DNA from: Adineta steineri
Taxonomy: Eukaryota > Rotifera > Eurotatoria > Adinetida > Adinetidae
DNA: 64,000 nucleotides
NCBI GenBank assembly: GCA_905250115.1
Contig: CAJNOI010000002.1
Location: 40,831-104,830, forward strand
Reading direction: 5' to 3'
Part shown: positions 31,001 to 46,189 of the stretch, piece after piece
Position numbering within the stretch: position 1 is the first letter of the stretch
How the letters are laid out: each line of letters opens with the position of its first letter
Program-made: the position numbers and the translations under genes
The notes under the pieces: model-generated
Seen by the model: only the letters and a program-made list of their open reading frames with translations
What the model was told of the DNA's origin: nothing
The model's database searches: none

Positions 31001-34000
31001 TGATTATTATCATTATAACGATCCTTGAGAGCTGTTTGCTGATCAGATATATGTAATTCACCTTGTTCTAAATAATACATTACATTTTATATAAAATTAA
31101 ATTGTTTGAAAACTATATTATAGTAGAATTTATTGATTAATTAAAATTAATCGATTCAGAACGAAAATACATAAAATTATCTTTTTGTTATATATGACTT
31201 CTAAACATACAATATGAATAATTAAAATATATTAGAACTTTCATTCTTTCTATATAATGTATCAATGAACTTTTATTCCCTAGAATATAAAATGAATCTT
31301 ATATTATTTCATATTAATATACTATTCTTTTCTTTGAAGACAATATATATCATCAATCATAATATAAGAGTTGTCTCTGTGATGAGATTTTTTTTAATAT
31401 TCTTGTCTAATTTGCGTGTGATTGATGTCATTGAATAGTCCTTTGATAAATTATACTTATGAGAAAATTTTTGAAAAAGCATATATATATATATAAATTC
31501 TAATTAATAATTTCTTTTTTTTTTCGATAGATTATTAACGGAAATAAAATTGTCTCTATTTTTGTTTTAACGTGCTATAACATTTTTCCTCTCATTTCTA
31601 TAAATGTCACATACACACACGCACGTAGATATAGACAAGACGAACAACAATAAGAGTAACAAATTGCCCTAGATAGAAAAATTAATAACTATAGCGATAA
31701 TAATAGTAGAAATAAGCATATAAAGCAATAAGGAATATGTTTTATTTAATTTTGTTTGGTATGAATAACATCATTAAAACTATTCAATACTTGTTCTGCT
31801 TTACGCCGGATATCATCAGGCAAATCAGTAGGAATGTGATGTTCATTATTTGCTATATGAATAACACTATCGGGTATTTCTGTTGTAGCTGCTGTTGTTG
31901 TTGTTGTAGTTTTCGTAGTTGGATTAGAAATTAATGTTGATGAACCATCAACAAAAACTTGTCGCACTGTTTTTGTTACTGTTACATTAACAACTTCATG
32001 TTCATTGGTTTCAGCATTCAATGAATTGAGATCCAGTGATGGTCCCATTTTATCATAGAGTGCTTTCAAAAATGAATTATCAGATGATTGTGATGCTACA
32101 TATATTGTTACAATATTCATTAAACGCCTTTTTACTTTATCATTATTATCACTATCAGGATGTTGATGTTGTTTAATACTATTGAAACATTCCTCGAGGC
32201 TGTCATCAATTACAGCACTATCTGGTGTAGTACTACCAATAATTCGTTTGTGTACATAATCGACAAGTTTTTGTTTTTCTTCATTAATTGGAAATATTTT
32301 GTCACGAAGATATGTATAAACTTCTTGTTTAAGTTTATCAATTGTTTCAGCACTTGAATAGGAAACATTTGTTTCAAAATTTGTTTTTACTGTTGTTCGT
32401 TCATCATTATCATTATCTTGATCGGTTGGTATGGATTGTTCTTTTGATAATGGTGATGATGCTGTTTGTGATTGAGCAGTTGTATTTAGTTTTTCTTCCG
32501 AATCAATAAATGGAACATTATCAAAATGATCAACATTAGCCGATGAACTTTGCGGTTGTTGTGTTTGTTCAGCAATTGAATCTTTTTTATTGTTATTAGT
32601 ATCCCCATTTGTCATATCATTTTTCAAATATTTTTCTTTGTTTTTCTTTGCTTTTGATGTGCACGTACCCATTTTCTTGTCGTTAACGTCTTATAATTTT
32701 TTTCTTTTACTAAATCGTCTCACACACTGTTAGGAAACGTATGAATGAAGTAGTAGATGGAATAGCAGTCGTACTGGTAATAAAAGAGTGTTTTGTCATT
32801 AAGGCTGGTCTTGCTCTTCTTCTTCTTCTTCTCTTTTTCTTTCTTTCTCGTTGTCTCTCTTCTTCGCGCTCTCTCTGTCTCTCTCCTTCCCTTTTCTTTT
32901 CTATATATTCCTGTAGTAGAAAAAAAAAAGAACGAGCAAATATGAGAAATAATTTCTCTTGTATCAGATTGATGAACTTTTTTTTCATCAGCATGCAAGC
33001 TGCTGCCTGCATTGCATTCATAAGTCGAGGGTGGTTGTCGGGTCGAGAAAGAGAGAAAAAGAAAAGTAGCAGCAGAAGCTTCTTTTTTTTTCATTTCAAA
33101 ATAAATTACATGTACGCCTCGGGTGGAGTGGTTCTAATTTCTTTTCACTTCTTTCTTATTCTGTCGCTCTTTTGCTCGTTTCGCTTATGACTTTGATCCT
33201 CTATGTATTATAGCTCTCGTGAGGCATTAGTCATTCTTATTTTTTTTTATTCCATCGAATCTTAACACATATGTATGCATGTATGTATGTATATAGTGAA
33301 AGAAAGTGGTTCGAATAGAGAACAGTTTCATTTTCAGCTTACGCATGCATATATAATTTCTACTTAGACAATTATAGGAATCCCAGTAATTGTTCTCTTT
33401 TATCGTATGAATAATTATTTGGGACGATAGGAAGATGAATAGCATCCTGTTGGAAAATGCAAACAAATAACAAAGAATTCTATATTGTATATGTTTCTTC
33501 TCTCGCAATGCATGTCGCTAAGAATGATTCGATTAGTGATGTCATCATTATAACTATCAATAGACAATCATGCATAAATACAGTATACTTGAACTGACTG
33601 TATATGCACGAATGATGATAACAAATTGGCAGATGGAGGACTCTCAGCAAATAGGAAATTTGATACACATGAGACATATTCAATAAGACAAAGAATGATA
33701 GAAGAGTCAACATCAATCGATGTTGTTCGTATTGTTGATGCTTGCGTGCGTGCATACGTTCGATGATGATGATCGACGATCCATTAGTACCATTCATCTC
33801 TCTGTTTGCGATGATAAGAGAGCGTATCGAAGCGAGTATTGTTATGTATATATATATATTACTAGAGTGAGAGTTTTACATTAAATAAAAATCATTCAAT
33901 AACTAAGTATTATTGTCAGTGTCTTTTCGTTTGACACTTTGTTAATATGTTATTTGTAGTTGTAAAGAAAAAATATCATCATGAAATATTTACATGTGAC

Positions 34001-34357
34001 TCATTCAAGCGAATGTATGTAATATTATTCAAGTTGAATGGTTTGCTTCCTATCTAATCAATGATAAAACATCACTCAAGGTTATTTCACAGAAAACAAA
34101 CATTAAATACAAATATGATGAGAAAAAAGAAAAGTAACTAATAAAGTACGATCTTTGAATTTCTAATAATATTTAGATAGAATTCTATATATATGTATGT
34201 TCTTACCTCTTTTTTGAAGTAATTTTTCAAAATATTCAGCAGCAAATACTGGAATATTATTCGGTTGATTTCGAAGAATTTCCGTTGATAAACCAATTAA
34301 GAGATTTTGAAAACCTTCTGGTATACGTAATTTGGTATTTGAAAATGGAACAGACAT
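25100..34357 (-). CDS. SPA17-like protein with an RIIa domain and ten IQ motifs
   Basis: Thirty-four exons encode 881 residues. Exon 1 (34357-34207) is an RIIa docking domain almost in the sperm protein 17 form (MSVPFSNTKLRIPEGFQNLL, then ILRNQPNNIPVFAAEYFEKLL). After a 3.1-kb intron come 31067-30991 and 30938-30831 (first IQ), then a tandem exon array down to 27327. The end is 27099-27021, 25662-25330, 25278-25199 and 25144-25100. IQ motifs (IQAQFRGFKTRQN and variants) occur ten times; in eight the IQ is split by an intron after the Gln. Vertebrate SPA17 is about 151 residues with one IQ. RIIa domains bind A-kinase anchoring proteins and IQ motifs bind calmodulin or EF-hand light chains, so this is probably a flagellar or ciliary scaffold. 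Spacers are acidic (DEDQ, EENDADE). No disabling change was seen. Confidence 0.88.
27327..30938 (-). repeat. Tandem exon array coding the IQ repeats
   Basis: A four-exon unit recurs about every 390-480 bp: 66 nt (…LTEEEKQQQERAATSIQ), 54 nt (AQFRGFKTRQNFQKMKQE), 81 nt (KDGTIDSDQQNLDYANEQSK…) and 54-60 nt (SSLSTDAHAQQQENKADE). All exons are multiples of three and phase 0, so units can be gained or lost without a frameshift. IQ second-half exons end near 30402, 29928, 29535, 29082, 28605, 28124 and 27398. The introns are also alike between units (for example the stretch read as GAAATTACTTGGTCTTCATC on the upper strand), which points to recent duplication or gene conversion. Irregular units are a shortened 57-nt exon (29424-29368), a fused exon (29819-29709) and a diverged last copy (27398-27327). 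Confidence 0.9.
31746..32672 (-). CDS. Probable N-acylated cytoplasmic protein, intronless, inside the SPA17-like gene
   Basis: A single exon of 308 residues lies on the same strand as, and within, the 3.1-kb first intron of the SPA17-like gene. It begins MGTCTSKAKKNKEK: Gly2 with Ser6 and Lys7 fits N-myristoylation and Cys4 fits palmitoylation, followed by a basic patch, so plasma-membrane attachment is likely. The first 110 residues are polar and disordered (Gln, Asn, Ser). The middle has helical stretches (ETIDKLKQEVYTYLRDKIFP, LVDYVHKRIIG). A Thr run lies at about 250-260. No family was recognised. A separate promoter or alternative splicing from the host gene must explain its expression. 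Length and composition support real coding sequence. Confidence 0.7.
   Translation of the reverse strand: MGTCTSKAKKNKEKYLKNDMTNGDTNNNKKDSIAEQTQQPQSSSANVDHFDNVPFIDSEEKLNTTAQSQTASSPLSKEQSIPTDQDNDNDERTTVKTNFETNVSYSSAETIDKLKQEVYTYLRDKIFPINEEKQKLVDYVHKRIIGSTTPDSAVIDDSLEECFNSIKQHQHPDSDNNDKVKRRLMNIVTIYVASQSSDNSFLKALYDKMGPSLDLNSLNAETNEHEVVNVTVTKTVRQVFVDGSSTLISNPTTKTTTTTTAATTEIPDSVIHIANNEHHIPTDLPDDIRRKAEQVLNSFNDVIHTKQN
32673..34206 (-). other. Distal part of the SPA17-like first intron
   Basis: It holds a long pyrimidine-rich tract on the upper strand (about 32810-32905, CTT and CT repeats) and several overlapping open frames on both strands (32720-33190, 33227-33508, 33480-33797). These are low-complexity artefacts. 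The tract lies directly upstream of the nested gene and may be part of its promoter. Confidence 0.45.
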
Positions 34358-36924
34358 AATTTTGTTTTTCTGTTTTGGATGTAAGAAAAATTTTGAATTA
34401 AATAAAAAATTATAAAAATAGAAAAAAACTTGATCTGAAACTAATAAATAAGTGATCTGTTCGACAAACAAAACCACTTGAGATTGCAAAATAATAATAA
34501 CAAAAGACGCAGAAGAAAAAATACGATATATATATATATATACAAATATATATACAGGACAAACAGCGGAAACTATAGCGTGCTTAGACAAGCCGTAGGA
34601 GGCGAACATCAATACAAATGGCTCAATGACAAAACCCAATAGTGAAAAGGAAAAAATACAGAGGTCGCAATTTTTGATGATATGATCTATTTTTTTTTAC
34701 TCATCACATGTATCGGAAATAATATTACTCTTTAATGGAAAAATAAACTCAATTTATTTTTTCATTACGATATATACTTCGAATAATTTCAGTTATTTAT
34801 TTTGAAATCTTATATATTTATTCTTTTTCTGTATTTTAATATAACTAATATCAAGTATATATTCAATATTAATATCAATAGACGAATCGTAACATCCTTC
34901 TATTAATATAATGAGTGTAAAAACTTCCGATGTCGACAATTTTTTCATTCCTTATGAGTTATTTTCAATAACAAGAAAAAAAAGGACAGATATAATTTTT
35001 CTTATTTCATGTCTGATATTAACAGATAGCTCGAAAGTTGATTATTGTAAAACATAAAGAATAACATCACTGAATCGAACAATTAGTCAATTGAAAATAA
35101 GAAAAAGAGAATATTTAATTAAATGTCATGTTCTTCATGGAACAGCAGGAAATAGTACAATTCAATGGTTTTTATATCTATCAATTAAAATTTCATCGCA
35201 TTATGTAATGGAACAAGATGGTATAGTTATTATATAAATGGTATAGGAAGCTGATATAACTTGACATGCTGATATTATTTCATCAACTGAGATATACTTA
35301 TTAATGAAGGCAATTCGAATAGTTTTTGTATTGGAATAGAATTTTGATATAATAAAATAAATGATAATATGATACATAAAGCGCAAATATTATCTGGTTT
35401 AGATTTAGTTAATGATATTTGATCTTGTTATTCAAATATTCTAACTTTCTTCTTTTTTTATGATAAAGTAGCTATTAAATGTACTTTTTCAGGACTTAAT
35501 TTGTTTCGAGTACATTTAAGATCATAATCAACTGTTTTTTTTAATTATAGCTCGAAGGAAAGGACAATTTAATAATAATAACATATACTATGAGTGCGTA
35601 TGTGAGAAGCTCTTCGAACGTAGACGATGAATTTCTAACCCATATTTTCTAAGTAATATAAGATGTGTGATATAATTTCATCATAGAAAATGTCATTAAT
35701 CAGCTAAATTTTTCTCGCGTAATGTGACATATTAGTTCGTAACAGTTCATTTACATTTTGACGTTAGAAAAGTATGATTTTCAGGTATTTTATTATCTTT
35801 TCTTGCAAAAATAGAATTTATGTAATAAATTATAGATTAAAACCTCGAAAGAATAATATTTATATTCGATTTTTACAGTAAATATTATCTTAAAAATATT
35901 ATAATCAACAGCAATGTGCAGTTCATTTTTAATTTGATGAAAACCAGACCTTACGAAGATGAAAGTATTTTGTTGAGCGGAAAGTTTGACTGGATGAGTA
36001 ATGACAGATGTTTTCATATTTATAGATTATCAAAAAAATAGATTCATAAATAAAAATTTCGATAAGAAATTTAATTTAGTATCATATAATTAGTTTTCAA
36101 ATAATAAGATCATAGATTACAAGATGAAATTTTGATTTATAAATAACTATTACTATTAGTTTATATATACTGTATATGTCTATATTTGTTTTTGTTATTC
36201 TGTATAAGAACTAGAAACTAAGAACTAGAGTCAGTCTCAGAAGAGATATTATCTTGAGGGTATAAACAAAAAAAGAAATAATTAAAGATAAAAATTCGTG
36301 TAATAAATAAGATTTATGATAGATCTTATAGTCATTGATTAATTGTTTACTGTTTATTAATCATAGTCTTCTTAGTGGAGAAGTTAGTTGACGATATGGC
36401 GAACAAAGAGATGGTCAATATAACAAAAACAAAAATTTTCCTTATAATAGTTTGTGGTAATCAAGAAGAAAGAATTTGTTTTAAATATTGATAAAAGTAA
36501 GATCAACGGAAACTGAGTAAGAAACTATTTGATGCTTAAATTATCACATAACTTAATAAAAGTCCTTTAAAGACTAAGCAGAAAATATCTAAAAGAGTCT
36601 GATCAAAGAAATAGTAGATTTACAAGAATACATACATCCTGTATCTCTTCTTCTCTTCACCGTTAAATTAACTAGAGTACCGAAAGAAAAACTACGTCGT
36701 ACTTTGATGAATATATTAAATAATAAATTCATCTTCTCCTAGAAAAATTAGTTCAAATCTTGTTATAATAATCAATCATTTTGTTCTTAGGAAATAATTT
36801 TTTATTCTCTTTTAAACAGAGCAAAAACTTTGAAGAATGACAAACAATAACACTTAAACGGTCCACTTTAATAATGTCTTTTTTAAAATTGGCAAGATCT
36901 GACTAAATAAAGATCGGACCATTT
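34358..36924. other. Intergenic, no intact gene
   Basis: About 2.6 kb, very AT-rich. A stretch near 35110-35520 reads briefly like coding sequence on the upper strand (HGTAGNSTIQWFLYLSIKIS…) but is broken by stops. It may be a relic, with no family recognised. Nothing else was seen. Confidence 0.4.
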
Positions 36925-37444
36925 TTAACGATCACCTCCTCGTCCACGTCCACCACCCATACCACCACGATCACTACCTGGTGGACCACCACCACCACGA
37001 CCACCGGGTTGTCCAACAAATGAATTCATGGGTGGTCGACCACGAGCACCTCGTCCACGAGCAATTTGAGCACGTAATATAGCTGATTTACCACGTCCGG
37101 CACCACCTTTAACACCACGCATATTTTTAAACATTGGTGCATTCTTTGAATAGAAAAAAAAGAGAAAAACAATTTCAATATATTAAATTCAAATAAAACT
37201 TGTTTTTTACCTTTAACATATCAGGAAAAATCATAAATCGAATTTTTGATCCACGTACATAAATATATTCTAATTGTGCTTGTCGTCCATCACGATAAGT
37301 AACGGTTACATTTGATAATTGGCAATTCATATTATCTTCAGCTTCAATTAATTTTCCACGATAAACCTCAGAAGTTACAGATTCAATTGTAACAACATGA
37401 CCTTCAGCTTCATGTAAAATTTTAATAGGTACTCCAATAGACAT
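36925..37444 (-). CDS. SNRPD3: Small nuclear ribonucleoprotein Sm D3
   Basis: Two exons (37444-37211 and 37143-36925) encode 150 residues. The N-terminal half is an Sm fold: Sm1 with [20 protein letters not shown] and [10 protein letters not shown], and Sm2 with [19 protein letters not shown]. It is nearly the same as animal SmD3. The second exon starts NAPMF and ends in an Arg-Gly-rich tail (GRGRGGDR), which in this family carries symmetric dimethyl-arginine for SMN-dependent assembly. SmD3 pairs with SmB in the heptameric ring on U1, U2, U4 and U5 snRNAs and is needed for splicing. The gene is complete and ordinary. Confidence 0.97.
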
Positions 37445-38586
37445 TTTTAATTATATATCTAAAATTTATCAATAAATTAAATTACAAATTTCTTTTGCAA
37501 TACTTTTTTTTTGTCTTCTTACTTGACAAAGAACTATTACGATAAAAAAAACCATCGTATATATGATTGCTTGATTTGAAAAGAATAACGATAGATCAGC
37601 ATTGAAGATGTCGTTAGTGTATAGATATTACATATATTATCTTATCAAATTTAGCTGAATTAATTGTTTTTTATAAGACATTTTGTTTAGTTTGATAATT
37701 AATAGATTAGATCATCGATACTGTTATGTCTTGAAAAGCATATCTAATCAGATTTTTTTGTCAGTTTTCTCGTTGTTAATTATATTAAATCTCCGTCAGC
37801 GATCGATCGTTTTAATTGTTATAACACAAACTGAGCATATGTATATATATGTAATAAATCTGAGATACTTACATTATCATTGTCAAGGGAAGTGTATCGT
37901 GCTTAAACTTATAATTTGATTGATTGATAGATAGACAAGCGTAGATTTGCCGATAGAAGCCGGAAAAGATCTGTCTTGTATTCTTCTTTTTTTTGCTAGA
38001 AAAATTATCATAATCTATTTTTTCAAATTAGTTTAATTTCATTAACGATTATAGTCTTGTGTCAAGTGCAATATGATTATATGAAATACTAAAACAAACA
38101 AATTGTTGATATTTAAAAAATATGTTTTGTTGCCTACGAAATTATGATAAGAAAAGAAAAATCAATTTCTCATGAGTATTACTTTGATACTAACGATATA
38201 TATATAATAAATTCTTTCGAGATTTCTTTTATACAATATAATTCATTTATCAAAAAAGATAAGCTCAAAAGACTGATAGTCATTACGATTGATTTTCTTT
38301 TTGTTCGGACAATGAATACATTTAGACTAATCGATTGCGTCTCATTGTCAAGAATAAAAGATTTATGACTATTGATTTACTATATGGCAAATTCTATTGT
38401 TCTTAATATTAAGTTGATCGATGAGAATATTTACGACATATAAACTGATGAATTTTAAAATAATTTCAATTCGATTATATATTTCTTGACAATACTAATA
38501 TAAGTTTTATTTTGAAAATAAATATGATATAAAGAAAACATTTTATGTTTATAACATTTTAGTAATAAATCATTGAAACATTCCCA
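37445..38586. other. Intergenic, nothing recognised
   Basis: AT-rich sequence with isolated open frames (37683-37919, 38144-38368) that lack motifs or splice partners. Confidence 0.4.
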
Positions 38587-38823
38587 TTATGCTTTACAAC
38601 CCTTCGCTGTTACACGAACATGTGATGCCATTGATTCATTTGGAACTGTCACTCTGCTGTTGTTATCGGCATGAGCTTTTTTCTTATGACAGGGAGTTGG
38701 CTTTTGAAATGATGCTGATACTCTTATACCAGGTGCACGTAATCTTGATGAAGAAGCTTCTTCAAAGATAATCAATAAGCATAAAATCCATATAATTAAT
38801 GATCGGCTATAAAGATGGTGCAT
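38587..38823 (-). CDS. Small secreted protein with two cysteines, family unknown
   Basis: A single exon encodes 78 residues. The N-terminus is a good signal peptide (MHHLYSRSLIIWILCLLIIF, cleavage likely near EASSS). The mature part is about 53 residues, basic and without a membrane segment. It has two cysteines, one in PTPCHKKK and one four residues from the end (KGCKA), which could form a disulphide loop. A basic KKK site could be processed. It may be a peptide hormone or small effector. No family match comes to mind, and one-exon small frames need transcript support. Confidence 0.55.
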   Translation of the reverse strand: MHHLYSRSLIIWILCLLIIFEEASSSRLRAPGIRVSASFQKPTPCHKKKAHADNNSRVTVPNESMASHVRVTAKGCKA

Positions 38824-39355
38824 TGTGTTATACTACGACTGTGTTATTTTATTCTTGTAAATAAATGATAGTAATCGTTATAATTTTTTTCACTATTTAT
38901 TGATCGGCCCACGTACTAGAAACAACGCATTGTTTTCGTTATAGGTAAATCATTAAATATATGTTTTTTTGAATAATTAGCTTTTACATAACAACAAAAA
39001 TGTTTTTTTTTCTCGATTACTGTGCAAAGGTAGCCGGTACACACAGCAATGTAAACATATTTTTCGCCTACTCATATTAATATAATTTTTTGTTAATGTA
39101 AATCGCCCACCATATATATTTTGAATAGCCTTTAACAATCTATAAAAAGCACATATTTTATGGTTATTGGACTATGGAGAAAAAAAAACAATTATTGCAT
39201 TTGAGTTTTGACAACAAAAAAATAAGTAAGGGAAAATAGATATTTTTGTTTAATGGGTTAGTAAATAAAAAATAAGAATCTACATACACATATATACATA
39301 TACAATCAAAACAAAAAAGAAACAAATATTGCTAACATCGATTTATCCAGTTAGG
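38824..39355. other. Intergenic, nothing recognised
   Basis: Short AT-rich spacer between the small secreted gene and the 3' end of MFSD6, with homopolymer runs only. Confidence 0.4.
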
Positions 39356-42830
<3,475 letters not shown>

Positions 42831-45800
42831 ATTTATGTTAATATCTTCAAGTAGAATAATCTATATAAATATAAAAATATGAATAATATCAATTAAAAAG
42901 TATACTTCATATGATTATTCATATGAAGTTAATTTTTAATTCTTTTTATACTAAAGTAAAAGAAACGAAGTACTATATTAAAGAATAAGTAGAAGAAATG
43001 AATCGAATGTGATTCGCTTGAGAGTTGCACTTTTCCTAACAATTACAACTACACTACTGTTGACAGTACAAAGATGACGATAGCATGATGTTAATTGTAA
43101 CTCGTTCAGCTTCTGTCGTTTATCTCATATGTGTAAGCACAACTATAATAGAAGATCTTTCTTTTCTTCTCGTCTCTTTCTATATTCATTTGAACGACAA
43201 GAAACGACAGCCGGTGGCAACTGTGAAATACGAAGAAAACAAAGAACGTTTGCAAAAAGAGACGATGACAACATGCAATAGAATGTAACGTCGTCTTCTA
43301 TTATAATATGCTGTTAGTAAGCAAGAAAGTTCGCTCTATATGAAGCCGAATCATCTCCATTTCTCGATTCCTTTTTTTTTTTCTTTTTTTCTATTTCTTC
43401 TTCTTTTATATTCTTGTACGACAACAGTTCATTATTTAGAGTAACGACAAGGAAATGGTGGAAAAGAGCAAGATCATACTAGTAGCGTTTTTTTTTGGTG
43501 ACGGATGCCGTTCTTGGTCAAATAAGAAGAAAAAAAATGAGCTAAAATCTCTGAATATTCTTATAATGAACAACACTTTTATATATGTTGGAACAAGCAA
43601 GCCTAAATAAACAAGTGTATATACAAGGATTATTCAACTCATCTACTATTCCTATTGAAAGTGACAGACGACATGCATTTATGCTTATAAGAAACTGATT
43701 TTCACGGATGTTAGCTGTCATGCATTGCGACAAAAAAAGAAGACATTATAAAACTTATGATTAAGAGAGAGTATTTCATGAAGAATAAATAATATCCTAT
43801 CGGAAGGCGTTTGTTTAATTGATTATTTGAAAGAAGAAGAAAAAATCTAGAGAAAGTATTGAAAACTATATAGACTTTCGAATTTGTAATGAGCAAATGT
43901 TCAATGAATGAGAAACAACAAAAATATCGTGTAATAAATAACGACGACGACGACGATGACAAGAGATTAAATTAATATTTTAGCATATGAGACATAGTTT
44001 CTTTCCTTTATTTGATGATTATTGAATATATCAATCATGCAAACAAAAGTATCGGTTTATCAGATTTTTCTTCTAAGACATAAAATTCTTTTTTCTTTTT
44101 ATTTGATGTCGGAAAAGTTTAATTAACCTTTTTCCTTCAAGTATATCCTTTGTTCTTGTTCTGTTAATTGAAAATTCACTTAATAAACTTTCGGAATCAA
44201 CAAAGCTTAAAAAAAAAGATGTCTAGGTGAATAAATAAAAGGGAAACTATTTTCACGGAAAAGAAAAAGAAAAAGGCATTCATTCGAATACGGTTAGTCT
44301 CTTTGTTCTTATATATTATTATGCCAATTCTTTCTTTTTCTTTCTTTTTCTATACTTAAATCTACGAATATATTAATTCTCGAGAGAGAAAGAATAAATA
44401 GACTTGATCAACATGCGAATTCATTACAGGATATAGATTATTGAGTCAAATTAATTTTGAATAAATACAAATGATGAGAAAAAGATTCTATGAATACAAA
44501 AAAACATAAAAAAACTCCTAGCACTCTAATAAATCTTTAATATATAGAAGAAAACTATTCATAGTTTCCTAAAAGCGGAAATGAAACAAGGTGTATCCGG
44601 TGTAAAACTATCAATTTGTGATTCATTTTTTTCCTCGTAAATAGACATGTTTTAGTGAAAATATATATATGATATCTAGAATTATTTTATATATTAACAT
44701 TGTAATCTAATGCATTCACAAGGGAAACTCACCATGTAATAAATCGCTTTTGAACTGAGACTTCATTCTTTATTCAGGTCTTATTATGAGAAGAGAGAAA
44801 AAAAAACATTATATGATTGATGTTCATATATTTTTCTTTTCAAGTAACAATTATTTTGTTCTATTTTATTATTTATTGTCGAGCATATGTTGACCTGAAT
44901 TTTAACTTATAGACTCATGTTTTGTTATTAGAGTAATATAGATGATAGTTATTTTAGTCATCCTAAGACTTTTCTATGAATAAAGGTGTTAATCAAAATA
45001 TTGCCTACAGTAAAATAGTTATCTCCTCAGAAGAAAAATTTCTAGGATCTTTCTATTTTCAAAAAGAATTTAAATAATGAATACATAGTTAAAACTGAAA
45101 AGTAATTTATTATTTTACTAGATCTTCTCGTCAGATTCAACGACAAACTTTTTTTTTGTTATACGTTATAAATTGGAATCAAAACAAAACAAAATTCCCT
45201 AGATGTTTTCTAGAAAGATTTTTGATTAATAATAATAAAACAACAGTTGCTTCGGGGAGTGTTCTTGTTACGTTCATTAGTAAATAAATAAAAATATTTC
45301 GTTTGTTTGACGAAAGAAATTTCAATATATTAACTACAACTGATTCGTTCGATACATATATACAAAGAAATTCAAGAAGCGAATATAAATATGAAGAACA
45401 TAAAAACATAGTTTCTTTACTTCTTAGTAAAATAATAAATTTTTTCTTTTAATAAGCCTTGATTACTTCATTCTTATTGACAATTATTCTTTTTCAATCA
45501 GATTTATGGTATCTACAAACCATGAACAAAAAAAGAACATTTTAATCTTCTTATCAAACATGTCATTAAAGATATTTTAGTTTCACTGTCAGATTAAATT
45601 AATCTTCTTAAAAATTTCATATTGAATGCTTTTTATAAAACACAAAGACTACTAATTCACTAGATTGAAATATGTATAGGAGACTTTTCTCATTATACGT
45701 TTATCATTAATAAATATTCATATATAAAATACTTTGAAATTTCAAGACAAAATCTATATAAAAAAAACTAATTATTTAATCTTTGTTTTCGACATCGATC

Positions 45801-46189
45801 ATAACAAAACTAGTGAACAACTGCCATCTGTATAATTCAAAATATAAATTTATTGGATTATAAAAATCAAAAAATCATAACTACAAATGAATAATCTTAT
45901 GATTTAATACCAAGTATTTTTACATATATTTGTAGCTGAATTACATGTAAAATGAACTCTCTAGCCTTTAGTTTTTATTCATGATATATCTAGGACGAAA
46001 CAAAAAAATTATTTTCATGAAAACAGAATGAACTATCGTTTATTTGTACATTAAACGGGTCTAACCAACCTATACTACTTCTTTTTCTTTCTCTTTTCAC
46101 ATATCGACGATCTATATTATTGTATCTTACGTACGTATTTATACATACACATATCGACGAACAGCGCTAATAACAACTTTTATCAAAAA
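42831..46189. other. Intergenic between divergent MFSD6 and GPCR genes
   Basis: About 3.4 kb. It contains the hairpin at 42904-42929, pyrimidine/A runs near 43370-43410 and a GAC repeat near 43939-43960. Short open frames (43085-43288 +, 43962-43711 -) look like chance. No exon is supported. Confidence 0.4.

Noticed and set aside
32710..33190. Overlapping Arg/Lys- and Ser/Leu-rich frames on both strands
   Set aside because: They mirror the CTT/CT pyrimidine tract on the upper strand. Composition artefact.
33308..33320. GGTTCGAAT resembling a tRNA T-arm
   Set aside because: No A-box, acceptor stem or anticodon arm around it.
34163..34639. Longer lower-strand frame extending the SPA17-like start upstream
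   Set aside because: The extension is hydrophobic AT-driven sequence. The family start MSVPFSNT matches SPA17 at 34357.
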